A DNA stretch of 64,000 nucleotides from Dyella sp. RRB7 (lineage in GTDB: Bacteria > Pseudomonadota > Gammaproteobacteria > Xanthomonadales > Rhodanobacteraceae): contig NZ_JAKWJS010000008.1 of NCBI RefSeq assembly GCF_022761115.1, forward strand, positions 62,001 through 126,000, written 5' to 3'. Positions 46,601 through 55,415 of the stretch are shown here, piece by piece. Made by a program: the position numbers and the translations under genes. Position 1 is the first letter of the stretch, and every line of letters begins with the position of its first letter. A model generated the notes under the pieces. That model was not told the origin of the DNA. It did no database searches and saw only the letters and a list, made by a program, of their open reading frames with translations.

Positions 46601-49600
46601 ATGGGCTGATCCAGCGCCTGATCGAGCTGCGCGACAGCCAGCCCGAGCCGCAGGTGGCTCACGTACTGTTCGAGCCGCATGCCGACGACCTGGCCGACGG
46701 CGCCGTGCCGCTCAGCGATGCGGAGCATGAACATGCGCTCGCCGCCTCGCTCGACGCGGCGCTGCATGACGCTTCCGGACACGCGCCCGACGCCGGCTCC
46801 GCGCCGGTGCCACCGGAACAGCACGGCACCGACCGCTACACCGACGAACTGCTGGCCGCGCTCGGCGAGTTCGACCTGGATGCGCACCTGCCCGAAGCGG
46901 AACCGGCATCGCCGACGCACCACGTCGAAGAACCCGCGGCTGCGGGTGCTGCCGATGAGAGCGACTTCGAGGCCGCCTACGCCGATCTGCTCGGCGAAGC
47001 CGACACGCTGGACGTCGATACGGCCAGCGAAGAGGTGGCCAAGCCGGTGGAAGGCGAGGCCGTGCACGACGTCGATCTCGAACTCGACGAGGCATCGCTC
47101 GCCGCCTTGCTGGAAGAGATTCCGCACAGCGCTGTCGTCGAGGAGACGACGGCAGCCGGCGACGTGCCGGCTGCCGAGCCTGAAGCACATGTCGAGCCCG
47201 AGGCACCTGTCGAGGAAGCGACCGAGGTTGTAGCGCAGGAAAGCGCCGGGGCACCGGTCGAGGCCATCGAGCCCGCCAGCGTGGAAACGGTCGAGGCCGC
47301 CGCGCCTGCCGTCGAAGAACCGGTCGTGGCGGAAGAGCCGGTGGCCATCGAGCCGCCGGAGCACCTCGCGTCGACCGAAGCAGCCGCAGAATCCCAGGTA
47401 CTGTCGCCCCACCAGATCGATCCGGACCTGCTCGAGATCTTTATCGAGGAAGCCCGCGAGATCCTCGATCATTCCGATGGCGTGCTCGCCCAGTGGCGCG
47501 CCGAGCCTTCGGCGATCGAGCATGTGGCGGAACTGCAGCGCGACCTGCACACGCTCAAGGGCGGCGCGCGCATAGCCGGCATGGTGCCGGTGGGCGACCT
47601 CACGCATGCCATCGAGACGGCGCTGGAAAAACCGTTGCAGGCCGATTCGGCGCATACCGGCGAGTTGATCGCCGCGCTGGAAGCCGGTTTCGACCAGCTG
47701 CACGGCCTGGTGCAGCGCGTGTCGCAGGGACGCACCCTCGATTATCCGCAGGCGATGATCGACCGCTTCCTGGCGATGGCCGATACGGCGGATACGGCCG
47801 AGGCCGCGGAACCCGTCACGGCGAACGTGGTGCCTTTCCCGGAGCGGCTGAAGCTGCCCGAGTTGTTGCCGGAAGAGCGCGAAGAAATCCAGGGCGCTCC
47901 GCAGGAACAGATCCGCGTCCGCGCCGAATTGCTCGACACGCTCGTCAATCATGCGGGCGAGGTGGCGATCTACCGTTCGCGCCTCGAGCAGCAGGTGGCC
48001 GGTTACCGCTTCAATCTGGTCGAGCTGGACCAGACCGTGCAGCGTCTGCGCAGCCAGCTGCGCATGCTGGAGATCGAAACGGAAGCGCAGATCATCGCGC
48101 GTTTCCAGCGCGAGCATCGCGAAGCGGGCATGGCCGTGTTCGATCCGCTCGAGCTCGACCGTTTCTCCCAGTTGCAGCAGTACTCGCGTGCACTGGCCGA
48201 GTCGGTATCCGACTTGGTGTCCATCCAGAGCATGCTCGATGAACTGACCCGCCAGGCGGAAACCCTGCTGATCCAGCAGTCGCGCGTCAGTTCGGAGCTG
48301 CAGGACGGCCTGCTGCGCACGCGCATGCTGCCGTTCGACACCATGGTGCCCAACCTTCGCCGCACGCTGCGCCAGGCGGCGCAGGAAGAGGGCAAGAGCG
48401 CCCAGCTGTACGTGGAGGGCGCCCACGGCGAAATGGATCGCAACCTGCTCGACCGCATCAAGGCACCGTTCGAGCACATGCTGCGCAACGCGGTGGCGCA
48501 CGGCATCGAGACGCCGGCCGAACGCCGCCAGGCGGGCAAGCCGGTCGAAGGCGCGGTGCGCATCCGAGTGACGCGCGAGGCCACCGAGGTGGTGGTGCGC
48601 GTGACCGACGATGGTCGTGGCCTCGATCGCGAGGCGATCCGCAAGCGCGGCGTCGAGCGCGGGCTGGTCCGCGCCGATGCCAAGCTCAGCGATGACCAGG
48701 TGCTTGCGCTGATCACCCAGCCCGGCTTCTCCACCGCCAGCACGGTGACACAGCTGGCCGGTCGCGGCGTGGGCATGGACGTGGTGGCCAACGAGATCAA
48801 GCAGCTCGGCGGCTCGCTGTCGATCGAATCGAAGAGCGGCGAAGGCACCACCTTCATCCTGCGCCTGCCGTTCACGCTGGCGGTCACCCAGGCCATCCTG
48901 GTGCGCATCGGCGAATCCACCTTCGCCATTCCCATGACCTCGGTGCAGGGCGTGGCGCGCATCAGCCCGTCCGAACTGGCCGAGCGCCTGGCCGATGGCG
49001 AACCTTCATTCCCCTATGCGGGCGAGAACTACAGCATCCACGACCTGTCCGAACTGCTCGGCATCGTGGGCGGCCACGGCGGTGACGAAGAACAGCTGCC
49101 ATTGCTGCTGACCCGCGCCGGCGACCTGCGTGCCGCCATTCGCATCGACGCCGTGATCGGCTCGCGCGAAATCGTGGTGAAGTCGGTCGGCCCGCAGATC
49201 AGTTCGGTGCCCGGCATCCTGGGCGCCACCATCATGGGCGATGGTTCGGTGCTGATCATTCTTGATCTCGCTCCGCTGGTGCGCCACGGCGTCGCCCGTC
49301 GCCTGCAGCGCCTGGAAGAAGGGCTCAGCGCGGTCGCCACCCCGGTGGTGGAAGAAGTCCGCGTGCGTCCGCTGGTGATGGTGGTCGATGACTCCATCAC
49401 CATGCGCAAGGTCACCGGCCGCGTGCTGGAGCGCCACGAGTACGAGGTCAGCACGGCCAAGGACGGTGTCGATGCCATCGAGAAGCTGCACGATCGCGTG
49501 CCCGACCTGATGCTGCTCGACATCGAGATGCCGCGCATGGACGGTTACGAGCTGGCCACGCACATGAAGGCCGATCCGCGCCTGCGTGATGTGCCGATCA

Positions 49601-49755
49601 TCATGATCACCTCGCGCACCGGCGACAAACATCGCCAGCGCGCCTTCGACATCGGCGTGGATCGCTACCTCGGCAAGCCTTACCAGGAAGCCGAGCTGTT
49701 GACCCAGATTGGCGAAGTGCTCGAGCAGCGCGCCATGGAGTCGCTCAATGGCTGA
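43642..49755 (+). CDS. chpA: ChpA hybrid chemotaxis histidine kinase
   Basis: 2,037 residues. Domains in order: N-terminal FimL/Hpt-like part with H51 in SLHQVQGTLRM; a degenerate helical bundle (about 200-600); a canonical Hpt with H732 (SFHTLKGSGRLVG); a weaker Hpt with H919 (VHTLHGAIAMVD). A long Ala/Glu/Pro-rich linker follows (about 1070-1250), then an Hpt with H1303 (DLHTLKGGARIAG). Next come the dimerisation region, HATPase (MLRNAVAHGIETP; GRGVGMDVV), CheW domain, and a receiver with D1960 (LLDIEMPRMDG). It is the central kinase of the pilus chemosensory array. P. aeruginosa ChpA is longer, with more Hpt modules. Confidence 0.96.
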   Translation: MRLQDHIDFTTLQWVKPELDETLASAREALESYVDNPGDRDAMRSCADSLHQVQGTLRMVELYGAAMVTEEMETLAISLLEDHVADRENAYAALMRGLMQLPDYLERLSGGHRDVPVVLLPLLNDLRSSRGQQALHESALFAPNLDMALPPQVPAAAHDAAPERQRSEVSTLRLRFQQQLLSWFRGQGNDQQLGGMIQTLDAITARCHSVAGRRLWWIAAGVLEGMQQGALKAQAAEVRQLIGKVDRSIRQLVEQGEASLRGGDADELARKLLYVVGQVRQGSPRMELLRQTYALDALLPEESEIEHARGSMSGHNRALLDSVAKALKDDLLRVKESLDLFLRQTDADPAQLASQTEVLERVGDTLGMLALGVPRRVVNEQRRVLDEIATRVRAPDEELLLDVAGALLYVEASLDDHIESLGADEEIPADTSTSMLPRSEARHILATLMHEATANTGKVKESIVAYVESGWQPQQLAEVGPLMDEVAGAMRMLSAPRPAELAEGIGRFVGNELLADRRVPSSAQMDHLADALAALEYYLEAAREHRGGLEHILDVAEHSLSTLGYWPLPAARVADPGELDEAPEHVAKAADAALAAALANQPELTESVSLSHGDDLSGLIVGSSDTPPPVEHEITGLRLADTQHIAPQEALQGDESEWIEIEEEIFEQVPVAGSAVVDAGFQTSTAGIDDDIRDIFLEEMQEEIDNLHAARQSWLADPQQLDALVPIRRSFHTLKGSGRLVGASTLGEFAWKVENMLNRVLDQSIQPHAGVQEVVTAAIDALPPLRAALTGEGVLTAPIAAIMETAERLSAGHEDARIADVAPVAMETVRRVVRRRVPRLDAAVAAVPTASLADIEATPAAPVEHADIVIEAPVMPPIDPVLLEILRSEVAQYLATIRTAINRVDGELRVDDSLLRAVHTLHGAIAMVDIPLLTHLLSPLESLLKRLRAAGLPLSDEGVHLLSRSADAVDHVMGQFDAPSPQLPDIDGLIQRLIELRDSQPEPQVAHVLFEPHADDLADGAVPLSDAEHEHALAASLDAALHDASGHAPDAGSAPVPPEQHGTDRYTDELLAALGEFDLDAHLPEAEPASPTHHVEEPAAAGAADESDFEAAYADLLGEADTLDVDTASEEVAKPVEGEAVHDVDLELDEASLAALLEEIPHSAVVEETTAAGDVPAAEPEAHVEPEAPVEEATEVVAQESAGAPVEAIEPASVETVEAAAPAVEEPVVAEEPVAIEPPEHLASTEAAAESQVLSPHQIDPDLLEIFIEEAREILDHSDGVLAQWRAEPSAIEHVAELQRDLHTLKGGARIAGMVPVGDLTHAIETALEKPLQADSAHTGELIAALEAGFDQLHGLVQRVSQGRTLDYPQAMIDRFLAMADTADTAEAAEPVTANVVPFPERLKLPELLPEEREEIQGAPQEQIRVRAELLDTLVNHAGEVAIYRSRLEQQVAGYRFNLVELDQTVQRLRSQLRMLEIETEAQIIARFQREHREAGMAVFDPLELDRFSQLQQYSRALAESVSDLVSIQSMLDELTRQAETLLIQQSRVSSELQDGLLRTRMLPFDTMVPNLRRTLRQAAQEEGKSAQLYVEGAHGEMDRNLLDRIKAPFEHMLRNAVAHGIETPAERRQAGKPVEGAVRIRVTREATEVVVRVTDDGRGLDREAIRKRGVERGLVRADAKLSDDQVLALITQPGFSTASTVTQLAGRGVGMDVVANEIKQLGGSLSIESKSGEGTTFILRLPFTLAVTQAILVRIGESTFAIPMTSVQGVARISPSELAERLADGEPSFPYAGENYSIHDLSELLGIVGGHGGDEEQLPLLLTRAGDLRAAIRIDAVIGSREIVVKSVGPQISSVPGILGATIMGDGSVLIILDLAPLVRHGVARRLQRLEEGLSAVATPVVEEVRVRPLVMVVDDSITMRKVTGRVLERHEYEVSTAKDGVDAIEKLHDRVPDLMLLDIEMPRMDGYELATHMKADPRLRDVPIIMITSRTGDKHRQRAFDIGVDRYLGKPYQEAELLTQIGEVLEQRAMESLNG

Positions 49756-51427
49756 ATCGGCTACCGCAGTGGCGCTTCTGTTCGACGATGTCGAGCTGGG
49801 GAGCCAGCTACGCGACGCGCTTCGCGAACACGGGGCGCGCATCGTGCACGAGGGCGCGCTGGCCACCCTGGATCGGGAAGTGCTGGACGGCAGCGGCGCC
49901 GAGGTCGTGGTGGTAAACCTGGACGAGGATGCCGACGGCGACCTCGACCGCCTCTACGAACTGCTCGATGGCAACCATCCCCGGGTGGTGTTCAATGATG
50001 CGCAGGCCAGCCGCCGGCTCGATGGCTGGGATCGGGCGCGCTGGGCTCGCCACCTGGCCGTCAAGGTCATGGCGGAAGGGGATTTCGATCCGCCGCGCCC
50101 GCTGGATGCGCCCGCCGTGCCGGTGGCCGCCGAAGGTCTTGCCGTGGCCGAAGCACCGCGGGAAGCCGTGCCGGCCGTCGCCGAGACGGTTGCTTTGGAA
50201 TCGAGCCACGAGGCGTTTTCCGCGCTCGACGCTTTTCACGCACCGGCGGCGCCGGAAAGCATCCATGCGGCCGAGTCCGAATCGCTCGCGGCGGAGCTGG
50301 AAGCCTTGCTGGCCGCGGACGACGACCCGCCCCTCGAAGAGGAGCTGGGCAGCGGGCTGAAATTCAGTGCGGATGACGTGCTGCCACCACTGCACGATGG
50401 TCATTTCGGCGTGGATGCGCTGGCGACACAGGGCCCCGCGCCGGTGGCACAGAACGAGGCGGAGCAGGAACAGGACGCCGCCGTGCGGCCCATGCCTTCG
50501 TTCCAGCTCGATCACCTGGATCTGGCACCGCTCGATGAATCATTCATGCCGGCAGTTGCTGCTGTGCCGATCGCGGCAGAACAGGAACCGTCGTCCTTGC
50601 TGGGCTCGGCGTCTGCCTGGGCCCTGGTCGACAATGACGAGGCACCGGCGGCGGTGCCGCCGCGCCCTTCCGAGTTCGGCATCGAGAAGCTCTCCGCAGC
50701 GGATTTCCTCGCGCCCCAGGGCGGCAGCGAGGAGGAGTCCGACATTCGGCCGGGCATGAGCCTGGAGCTCGTGTCGATCGAGGAAGCGATTGCGCCCACG
50801 GTGCATGACGGCACCGGTCACGAGATGCTGCTCAGTGACCTGGATAGCGCGATCAGTCGCGTACTGGTGCTGGGCGCCGCGGCGGACAGCGTCGATGCGG
50901 TCTGCGCGTTCCTGTCGCACCTGCCCGGCGACCTGCGGCTGACCGTGCTGCACGTCCAGCATCTGGCCGGCACGTCGGCCGATGCCCTGGCCCGGCAATT
51001 GGACCAGCACAGCCGGTTGCCGGTACGGGAGGCGGTGCATGGCGCGCGAGCGCGTATGGGTGAAGTACTGGTAGTGCCCGATGGCCAGCAGGCGCGGTTG
51101 CATCGCGACGGCCGTATCGAACTGCAATCGCTGGACAGCCCGAACGTGCAGAGCTCGCCGATCGACGCCAGCTTCACCATGGCGGCCAACGTCTTTGGTC
51201 GCAGCGCGCAGGCGATCGTGTTTGCCGGTCAGGCCAATGATGCCCTGGGTGGCTGTCAGGCCATTCATGACCGGGGTGGTCAGGTTTGGGTGGAAGCGTC
51301 ATCCGATGGGCATTTCGCCGATATGGTGCACGGCATCGAAGCTGAGCGCCTGCATAGCTATTCCGGCACGCCCGCTGAGCTGGCGGCGCGCCTGGTCGAG
51401 GAGATGTCGATGGAGGGCCGGCGATGA
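49748..51427 (+). CDS. chpB: ChpB-like protein with a degenerate CheB methylesterase domain
   Basis: 559 residues; the ATG overlaps the chpA stop by 8 bases (ATGGCTGA). Residues 1-105 are a degenerate receiver-like fold. Residues 110-365 are an acidic, Ala/Pro-rich linker. Residues 370-559 are CheB-like: VQHLAG keeps the catalytic His (H405), and GQANDALGG keeps the Asp (D498). The nucleophile loop that reads GxSTGG in active CheB reads GAAADS here, so the catalytic Ser position is Ala378. The enzyme is therefore predicted to be inactive as a methylesterase, fitting the absence of the methyltransferase PilK. It may act structurally in the array. Confidence 0.85.
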   Translation: MAESATAVALLFDDVELGSQLRDALREHGARIVHEGALATLDREVLDGSGAEVVVVNLDEDADGDLDRLYELLDGNHPRVVFNDAQASRRLDGWDRARWARHLAVKVMAEGDFDPPRPLDAPAVPVAAEGLAVAEAPREAVPAVAETVALESSHEAFSALDAFHAPAAPESIHAAESESLAAELEALLAADDDPPLEEELGSGLKFSADDVLPPLHDGHFGVDALATQGPAPVAQNEAEQEQDAAVRPMPSFQLDHLDLAPLDESFMPAVAAVPIAAEQEPSSLLGSASAWALVDNDEAPAAVPPRPSEFGIEKLSAADFLAPQGGSEEESDIRPGMSLELVSIEEAIAPTVHDGTGHEMLLSDLDSAISRVLVLGAAADSVDAVCAFLSHLPGDLRLTVLHVQHLAGTSADALARQLDQHSRLPVREAVHGARARMGEVLVVPDGQQARLHRDGRIELQSLDSPNVQSSPIDASFTMAANVFGRSAQAIVFAGQANDALGGCQAIHDRGGQVWVEASSDGHFADMVHGIEAERLHSYSGTPAELAARLVEEMSMEGRR

Positions 51428-51900
51428 GCGAACTACCGCTTCCGCGTGAAATTCGTTGTGTACTGGTGCCGGTGGGCAACCTGCGTTTGCTGCTGCCCAA
51501 TGCCACCGTGGCCGAAGTGATCACCCTGCCCACGCCCGAACCGGTGGAAGGGGCGCCTGCCTGGCTGCTTGGCCGTATTGCATGGCGTGGCTGGCGCGTG
51601 CCGTTGCTGTCGTTCAGCACCCTGGCCGGGGCCAACGACGGCGATAGCGAGCAGGCCGTGCGCGTGGCCGTATTGAAGGCGTTGGGCGGTCATGCCGAAC
51701 TGCCGTTCGTGGCGGTGATCACCCAGGGTTTTCCGCGCCTGACCACGCTCAACGCCGAGCTGATCATTCCCACCCATGACGGCGTACCGTTGCCGCCGGG
51801 CGTGCGCGCGCAGGTGCTGGTGCGTGACGACGTCGCGGTCATCCCCGATCTGGAAGGCATCGAAGCGGAGCTGGTCGAGCTGCTCGACCTGGCCAGCTAG
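51424..51900 (+). CDS. chpC: second CheW-like adaptor ChpC
   Basis: 158 residues, ATGA overlap with chpB. CheW fold: IRCVLVPVGNLRLLLPNATVAEVITLPTPEPVEGAPAWLLGRIAWRGWRVPLLSF, then VAVITQGFPRLTTLNAELI. In Pseudomonas ChpC is an alternative adaptor linked to receptor input other than PilJ. Last gene of the pil-chp operon. Confidence 0.93.
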   Translation: MSELPLPREIRCVLVPVGNLRLLLPNATVAEVITLPTPEPVEGAPAWLLGRIAWRGWRVPLLSFSTLAGANDGDSEQAVRVAVLKALGGHAELPFVAVITQGFPRLTTLNAELIIPTHDGVPLPPGVRAQVLVRDDVAVIPDLEGIEAELVELLDLAS

Positions 51901-51912
51901 ACCGCCTTGGCA

Positions 51913-51935
51913 CACGGCGACTAGACGTCGCCGTG
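51913..51935. terminator. hairpin between convergent chpC and rsmE
   Basis: CACGGCGAC / GTCGCCGTG, a 9-bp perfect stem with a 5-nt loop. It overlaps the rsmE stop codon and lies 12 bases beyond the chpC stop. No T run is present, so its strength is uncertain. Confidence 0.45.
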
Positions 51936-52655
51936 CAGCGCCTGCAGCGCCGCCAGGGCGGCCAGGCCGGCGGTTTCCGTGCGCAGGATGCGCGGGCCCA
52001 GCCGCAATCCCTGGAAGCCGGCCTCGGTCAGCGCGGCCACGTCCCGGTTACCCAGTCCCCCTTCCGGGCCAACCACCAGGATGCCCCCGGCCGGTGCGAA
52101 ACGCAGCTCGCCGGCCCTGTGCGTGCCTTCCGGCAGCAGGGCCAGGCGCAGGGCGCCGTGGTTCTCCAGGGAACCCAGCCACGCATCGAGCGCGATGGCC
52201 GGCATGACCTCGGGCAGGCTGGCGCGGCCGCTTTGCTCGCAGGCGCTGGCCACCACGGCGCGCCAGTGGAGCAGGCGTTTCTCGGCGCGTGCCGCATCCA
52301 GCCGCACTTCGGAACGCTCGGTGAGCAGCGGCACGATGCGCGCCACGCCAAGCTCGGTGGCCTTCTGCACGATCAGGTCCATCTTCTCGCCCCGCGCCAC
52401 GCCCTGCGCAAGGGTCAGCCGCAGCGGCGATTCGTTGTCGATGGGCTGCGACGACAGCACCTGTACGCTCACGTCGCGCTTGCCCACCGCCTGGATGACG
52501 GCGGGGTAATCGTGGCCGTCACCGTTGAACAGCGTGATGCCATCCCCGGCGACCAGCCGCAGCACGCGCGCCACATGCTCCCCGGCCTGCGCGGGCAGGC
52601 CCAATTCAAGGCCGACGGCCAGGGGATGGTCGACATGGATGCGGATGGTGCGCAT
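51921..52655 (-). CDS. rsmE: 16S rRNA (uracil1498-N3)-methyltransferase
   Basis: 244 residues from the ATG at 52655. SPOUT fold with an N-terminal PUA-like part (MRTIRIHVDHPLAVG, then GEHVARVLRLVAGDGITLFNGDG). LAQGVARGEKMDLIVQKATELGVARIVPLLTERS is the RsmE signature, and the C-terminal trefoil-knot SAM site is LVVGPEGGLGNRDVAALTEAGF with LGPRILRTETAGLAAL. It methylates U1498 of 16S rRNA. It is monocistronic or followed by nothing on its strand. Confidence 0.96.
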   Translation of the reverse strand: MRTIRIHVDHPLAVGLELGLPAQAGEHVARVLRLVAGDGITLFNGDGHDYPAVIQAVGKRDVSVQVLSSQPIDNESPLRLTLAQGVARGEKMDLIVQKATELGVARIVPLLTERSEVRLDAARAEKRLLHWRAVVASACEQSGRASLPEVMPAIALDAWLGSLENHGALRLALLPEGTHRAGELRFAPAGGILVVGPEGGLGNRDVAALTEAGFQGLRLGPRILRTETAGLAALAALQALHGDV

Positions 52656-52829
52656 GGAGCGATTCGTGCCGTCAAAACGGCGAGCATAACGGACGCGCGA
52701 AGCGCCGTCCCGCGCGGGTTGCGGGGCAAAAGCTGAACGAACGGGTGAGGCAAAGGTAGGAGCCATTGCCTGAAGGACTACATCGGCGCAGCATGAAGTC
52801 AGGCCCGTTCCCTTCCGGAGGCGGAAGTC

Positions 52830-53189
52830 ATGTCCAAGCCCACTCAACCGACCCTGCTCGCCTTGCTCATCGCCCTGGGGGCGACCACCGCAGCCGTGGC
52901 GCAGGACACCACGGCGCCCGCCGCCGACGCGTCCCATATGCACGCCTTGCCGGGCGGGCAGATCAGCCCCTATACGCCGACGCAGGCCGATCAGCAGCCG
53001 GTGCCCAAGCCGGGCGACCGCAACTGCCTGCAGACCACCGGCAGCCTGATCAAGCCCAAGCCGGGCAACTGCCTGCCGGTACACGGCAACAGCTACAGCA
53101 AGGAAGACCTCGATCGCACGGGCCAGCCGAATGTAGGGCCGGCACTGCAGATGCTCGACCCGAGCATCACCGTGCGCGGCGGCCACTGA
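52830..53189 (+). CDS. small secreted protein with a two-fold KPG-NC-L repeat
   Basis: 119 residues. Signal peptide (TLLALLIALGATTAAVAQ). The mature part is Pro/Gln-rich and contains two similar segments, KPGDRNCLQTTGSLI and KPGNCLPVHGNSYS, each with one Cys. The paired Cys suggest a disulfide or metal site. No known domain recognised. Ribosome site GGAGG. It is convergent with bioA. Confidence 0.65.
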   Translation: MSKPTQPTLLALLIALGATTAAVAQDTTAPAADASHMHALPGGQISPYTPTQADQQPVPKPGDRNCLQTTGSLIKPKPGNCLPVHGNSYSKEDLDRTGQPNVGPALQMLDPSITVRGGH

Positions 53190-53217
53190 CGACCGCGGCT
53201 GACCGTGGCGCGGCCGC

Positions 53218-54579
53218 TCAGCCCGCCACGGCGCGTTCGATGCCGCTGGTGGCGACGTCCACCAGGTGATCGATGTCCTGCGTGGTGACCACATAGGGCG
53301 GCATGAAATAAATCACGTCGCCCAGCGGACGCAGCAGCGCGCCGTTTTCCAATCCGTGCAGGTACACGCGCAGCCCCCGTCGTTCGCCGGGCGGGAAGGG
53401 CTGGCGGCGGCGCTTGTCGGCCACCAGTTCCACCGCGGCGATCATGCCGGTCTGGCGTACGTCCGCCACATGCGGGTGATCGCGTAGCGGGGCCAGCCGC
53501 GATGCCAGGTGGGCCGCCAAGGCCCGGTTGCGTGCCAACACCGGTTCGTCCCGGAAGATGTGCAGGGTTTCCAGCGCCACCCGGCAGGCCAGCGGATTGC
53601 CGGTGTAGCTGTGCGAATGCAGGAACGCCTTGCCGGCGCTGTATTCGGCATAGAACGCCTCGTAGACGTGCGTGGTGGTGAGCACCGCCGACAGCGGCAG
53701 GAAGCCACCGGTGAGCCCTTTGGACAGGCACATGAAGTCCGGCGCCACCTTGGCCTGCTCGCAGGCGAACAGCGTGCCGGTGCGGCCGAAGCCCACGGCG
53801 ATCTCGTCGGCGATGAAATGCACCTGGAACTCGTCGCACAGCGCGCGCAGTCCAGCCAGGTAATCCGGGTGATACATGCGCATGCCACCGGCGCATTGCA
53901 CCAGTGGCTCGACGATGACCGCGCACACTTCGTGGGCGTGCCGTTGCAGCAGCTGCCGCAGCTCGCCGAGCCGGCGCTGCGCCAGCTGTGCGGCGCTCTC
54001 GCCGGGCTCGGCCTCATAGGTATCGGCGGAGGGCGCGAGAATCGGCGTGAGCAGCAAAGGCGCATAGGTCTTGCGATACAGCGCCACATCGCTGACCGAC
54101 AGCGCGCCCAGCGTCTCGCCGTGATAGCTGCCGGTAAGCGCGATAAACCGCGTCTTCTCGCCATGGCCCTGGTTGAGCCAATAATGGAAGCTCATCTTGA
54201 GCGCCACCTCGATCGCCGCCGACCCATTGTCGGCGTAGAACACGCGTTCCAGGCCGGGCGGTGTCACGCGCACCAGCTCCTCGGCCAGCGCCACGGCCGG
54301 CTCATGGGTGAAGCCGGCGAATATCACGTGCTCGAGCGTGCGCGCCTGCTCGGCCAGTGCTGCCGCCAGGCGCGGATTGGCATGCCCGAACAGGTTGGTC
54401 CACCACGAACTGATGCCGTCCAGGTAACGGCGCCCATCGGTGCCGACCAGCCAGGCGCCATCGCCGCGGGCGACCGGCACCATCGGCACCGTTTCGTGAT
54501 CGTGCATTTGCGTGCAGGGATGCCACAGGTGTTGCAGGTCGCGGCGCACCAGCGCATCGACGGCGGGGAAGGTATTCAT
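53218..54579 (-). CDS. bioA: adenosylmethionine-8-amino-7-oxononanoate aminotransferase
   Basis: 453 residues from the ATG at 54579. Class III aminotransferase: HLWHPCTQMHDH (N-terminal BioA signature), SYHGETLGALSVSD, and the PLP lysine in FMCLSKGLTGGFLPLSAVL. It converts KAPA to DAPA in biotin synthesis. No other bio gene is within the window. Confidence 0.96.
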   Translation of the reverse strand: MNTFPAVDALVRRDLQHLWHPCTQMHDHETVPMVPVARGDGAWLVGTDGRRYLDGISSWWTNLFGHANPRLAAALAEQARTLEHVIFAGFTHEPAVALAEELVRVTPPGLERVFYADNGSAAIEVALKMSFHYWLNQGHGEKTRFIALTGSYHGETLGALSVSDVALYRKTYAPLLLTPILAPSADTYEAEPGESAAQLAQRRLGELRQLLQRHAHEVCAVIVEPLVQCAGGMRMYHPDYLAGLRALCDEFQVHFIADEIAVGFGRTGTLFACEQAKVAPDFMCLSKGLTGGFLPLSAVLTTTHVYEAFYAEYSAGKAFLHSHSYTGNPLACRVALETLHIFRDEPVLARNRALAAHLASRLAPLRDHPHVADVRQTGMIAAVELVADKRRRQPFPPGERRGLRVYLHGLENGALLRPLGDVIYFMPPYVVTTQDIDHLVDVATSGIERAVAG

Positions 54580-54629
54580 CCGGCTATGATCGGTGCTTGG
54601 AGCACCTTCACTCAAGTCCGGGAGTCGTT

Positions 54630-55415
54630 TTGAAGCGTTGGCGTATGGGGCTGGCCGGCCTGTTGGCCTTGCTGGCGATCGGCTTCCTGCTGCTGTGGTT
54701 CCTGCCCGCGCGCTGGGCCATGCCCTGGCTGGCCTCCCGTTTGCCGGGCGTGCGCCTGCAGGCGGTGAGCGGCCTGCTGTGGGATGGCCGTGCCGGCCAG
54801 GTGCTTTCCTCCCGCGGCGAGAACCTGGGCCAGGTCAGTTGGCAGCTATCCCGTCGCGCGCTGCTCGGCGATACGTTGTTCAGCGTGAACCTGAGCGGTC
54901 CCCGGGTGGATTTCAGCGGGCAAATGGCGGGGCGCAACGGCGCCGATGCGCTGTGGACGGACGTCCATTTGCATGCCGACCTCAATCTGCTGCCGGCGAA
55001 CATCACGCTTCCCATGGGGCGGCCCCGGGGCACCGTCGAGCTGACGGCATCGCGCATCCAACTGCATGGCGGCTGGCCGTTGGAACTGGAGGCCCAGGTG
55101 CAATGGCAGCGCGCCACGCTGCTCACGCCGCGCCATGGCGAGGTATCGCTGGGTACGCTGCAACTGGCCGTGCAGGGCAGTAACGGCGTCATCGGCGGAC
55201 ATCTGCAGGATGACGGACAGGGGCCGCTGCATATCGATGGGGAACTGCAGCTCAGCCCGCTGGCTCGCCGCCTTACGGCGCAGGCATCGACGCGCGGTGC
55301 GAATGCGCCGCTGCAACGTTGGCTGACCAGCCTGGGCAGCACCGATGCCGGCGGCATCACGCATATCAACTACAGTGGCGGCCTGGCCGCCGCGATACCC
55401 GAGGGGAGACGATGA
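54630..55415 (+). CDS. GspN-like (type II secretion protein N) family protein
   Basis: 261 residues from the TTG at 54630, chosen for its GGGAG ribosome site 5 bases upstream; ATG at 54645 is an alternative. One N-terminal membrane helix (GLLALLAIGFLLLWFL), then a periplasmic beta-rich part with LPGVRLQAVSGLLWDGRAGQVLSSRGENLGQVSWQL, the T2SN-type opening. GspN/T2SN proteins are rare components of type II secretion in Xanthomonas, but no other gsp gene is nearby, so the role may differ. Its stop overlaps the next start (ATGA). Confidence 0.75.
   Translation: MKRWRMGLAGLLALLAIGFLLLWFLPARWAMPWLASRLPGVRLQAVSGLLWDGRAGQVLSSRGENLGQVSWQLSRRALLGDTLFSVNLSGPRVDFSGQMAGRNGADALWTDVHLHADLNLLPANITLPMGRPRGTVELTASRIQLHGGWPLELEAQVQWQRATLLTPRHGEVSLGTLQLAVQGSNGVIGGHLQDDGQGPLHIDGELQLSPLARRLTAQASTRGANAPLQRWLTSLGSTDAGGITHINYSGGLAAAIPEGRR

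Noticed and set aside
43618-48501. A very long open frame (1,627 codons) on the minus strand opposite chpA
   Set aside because: It lies entirely antisense to chpA, has no recognisable domain, and its product is rich in Arg, His, Gln and Val. This is the expected mirror of GC-biased codons in a long real gene.
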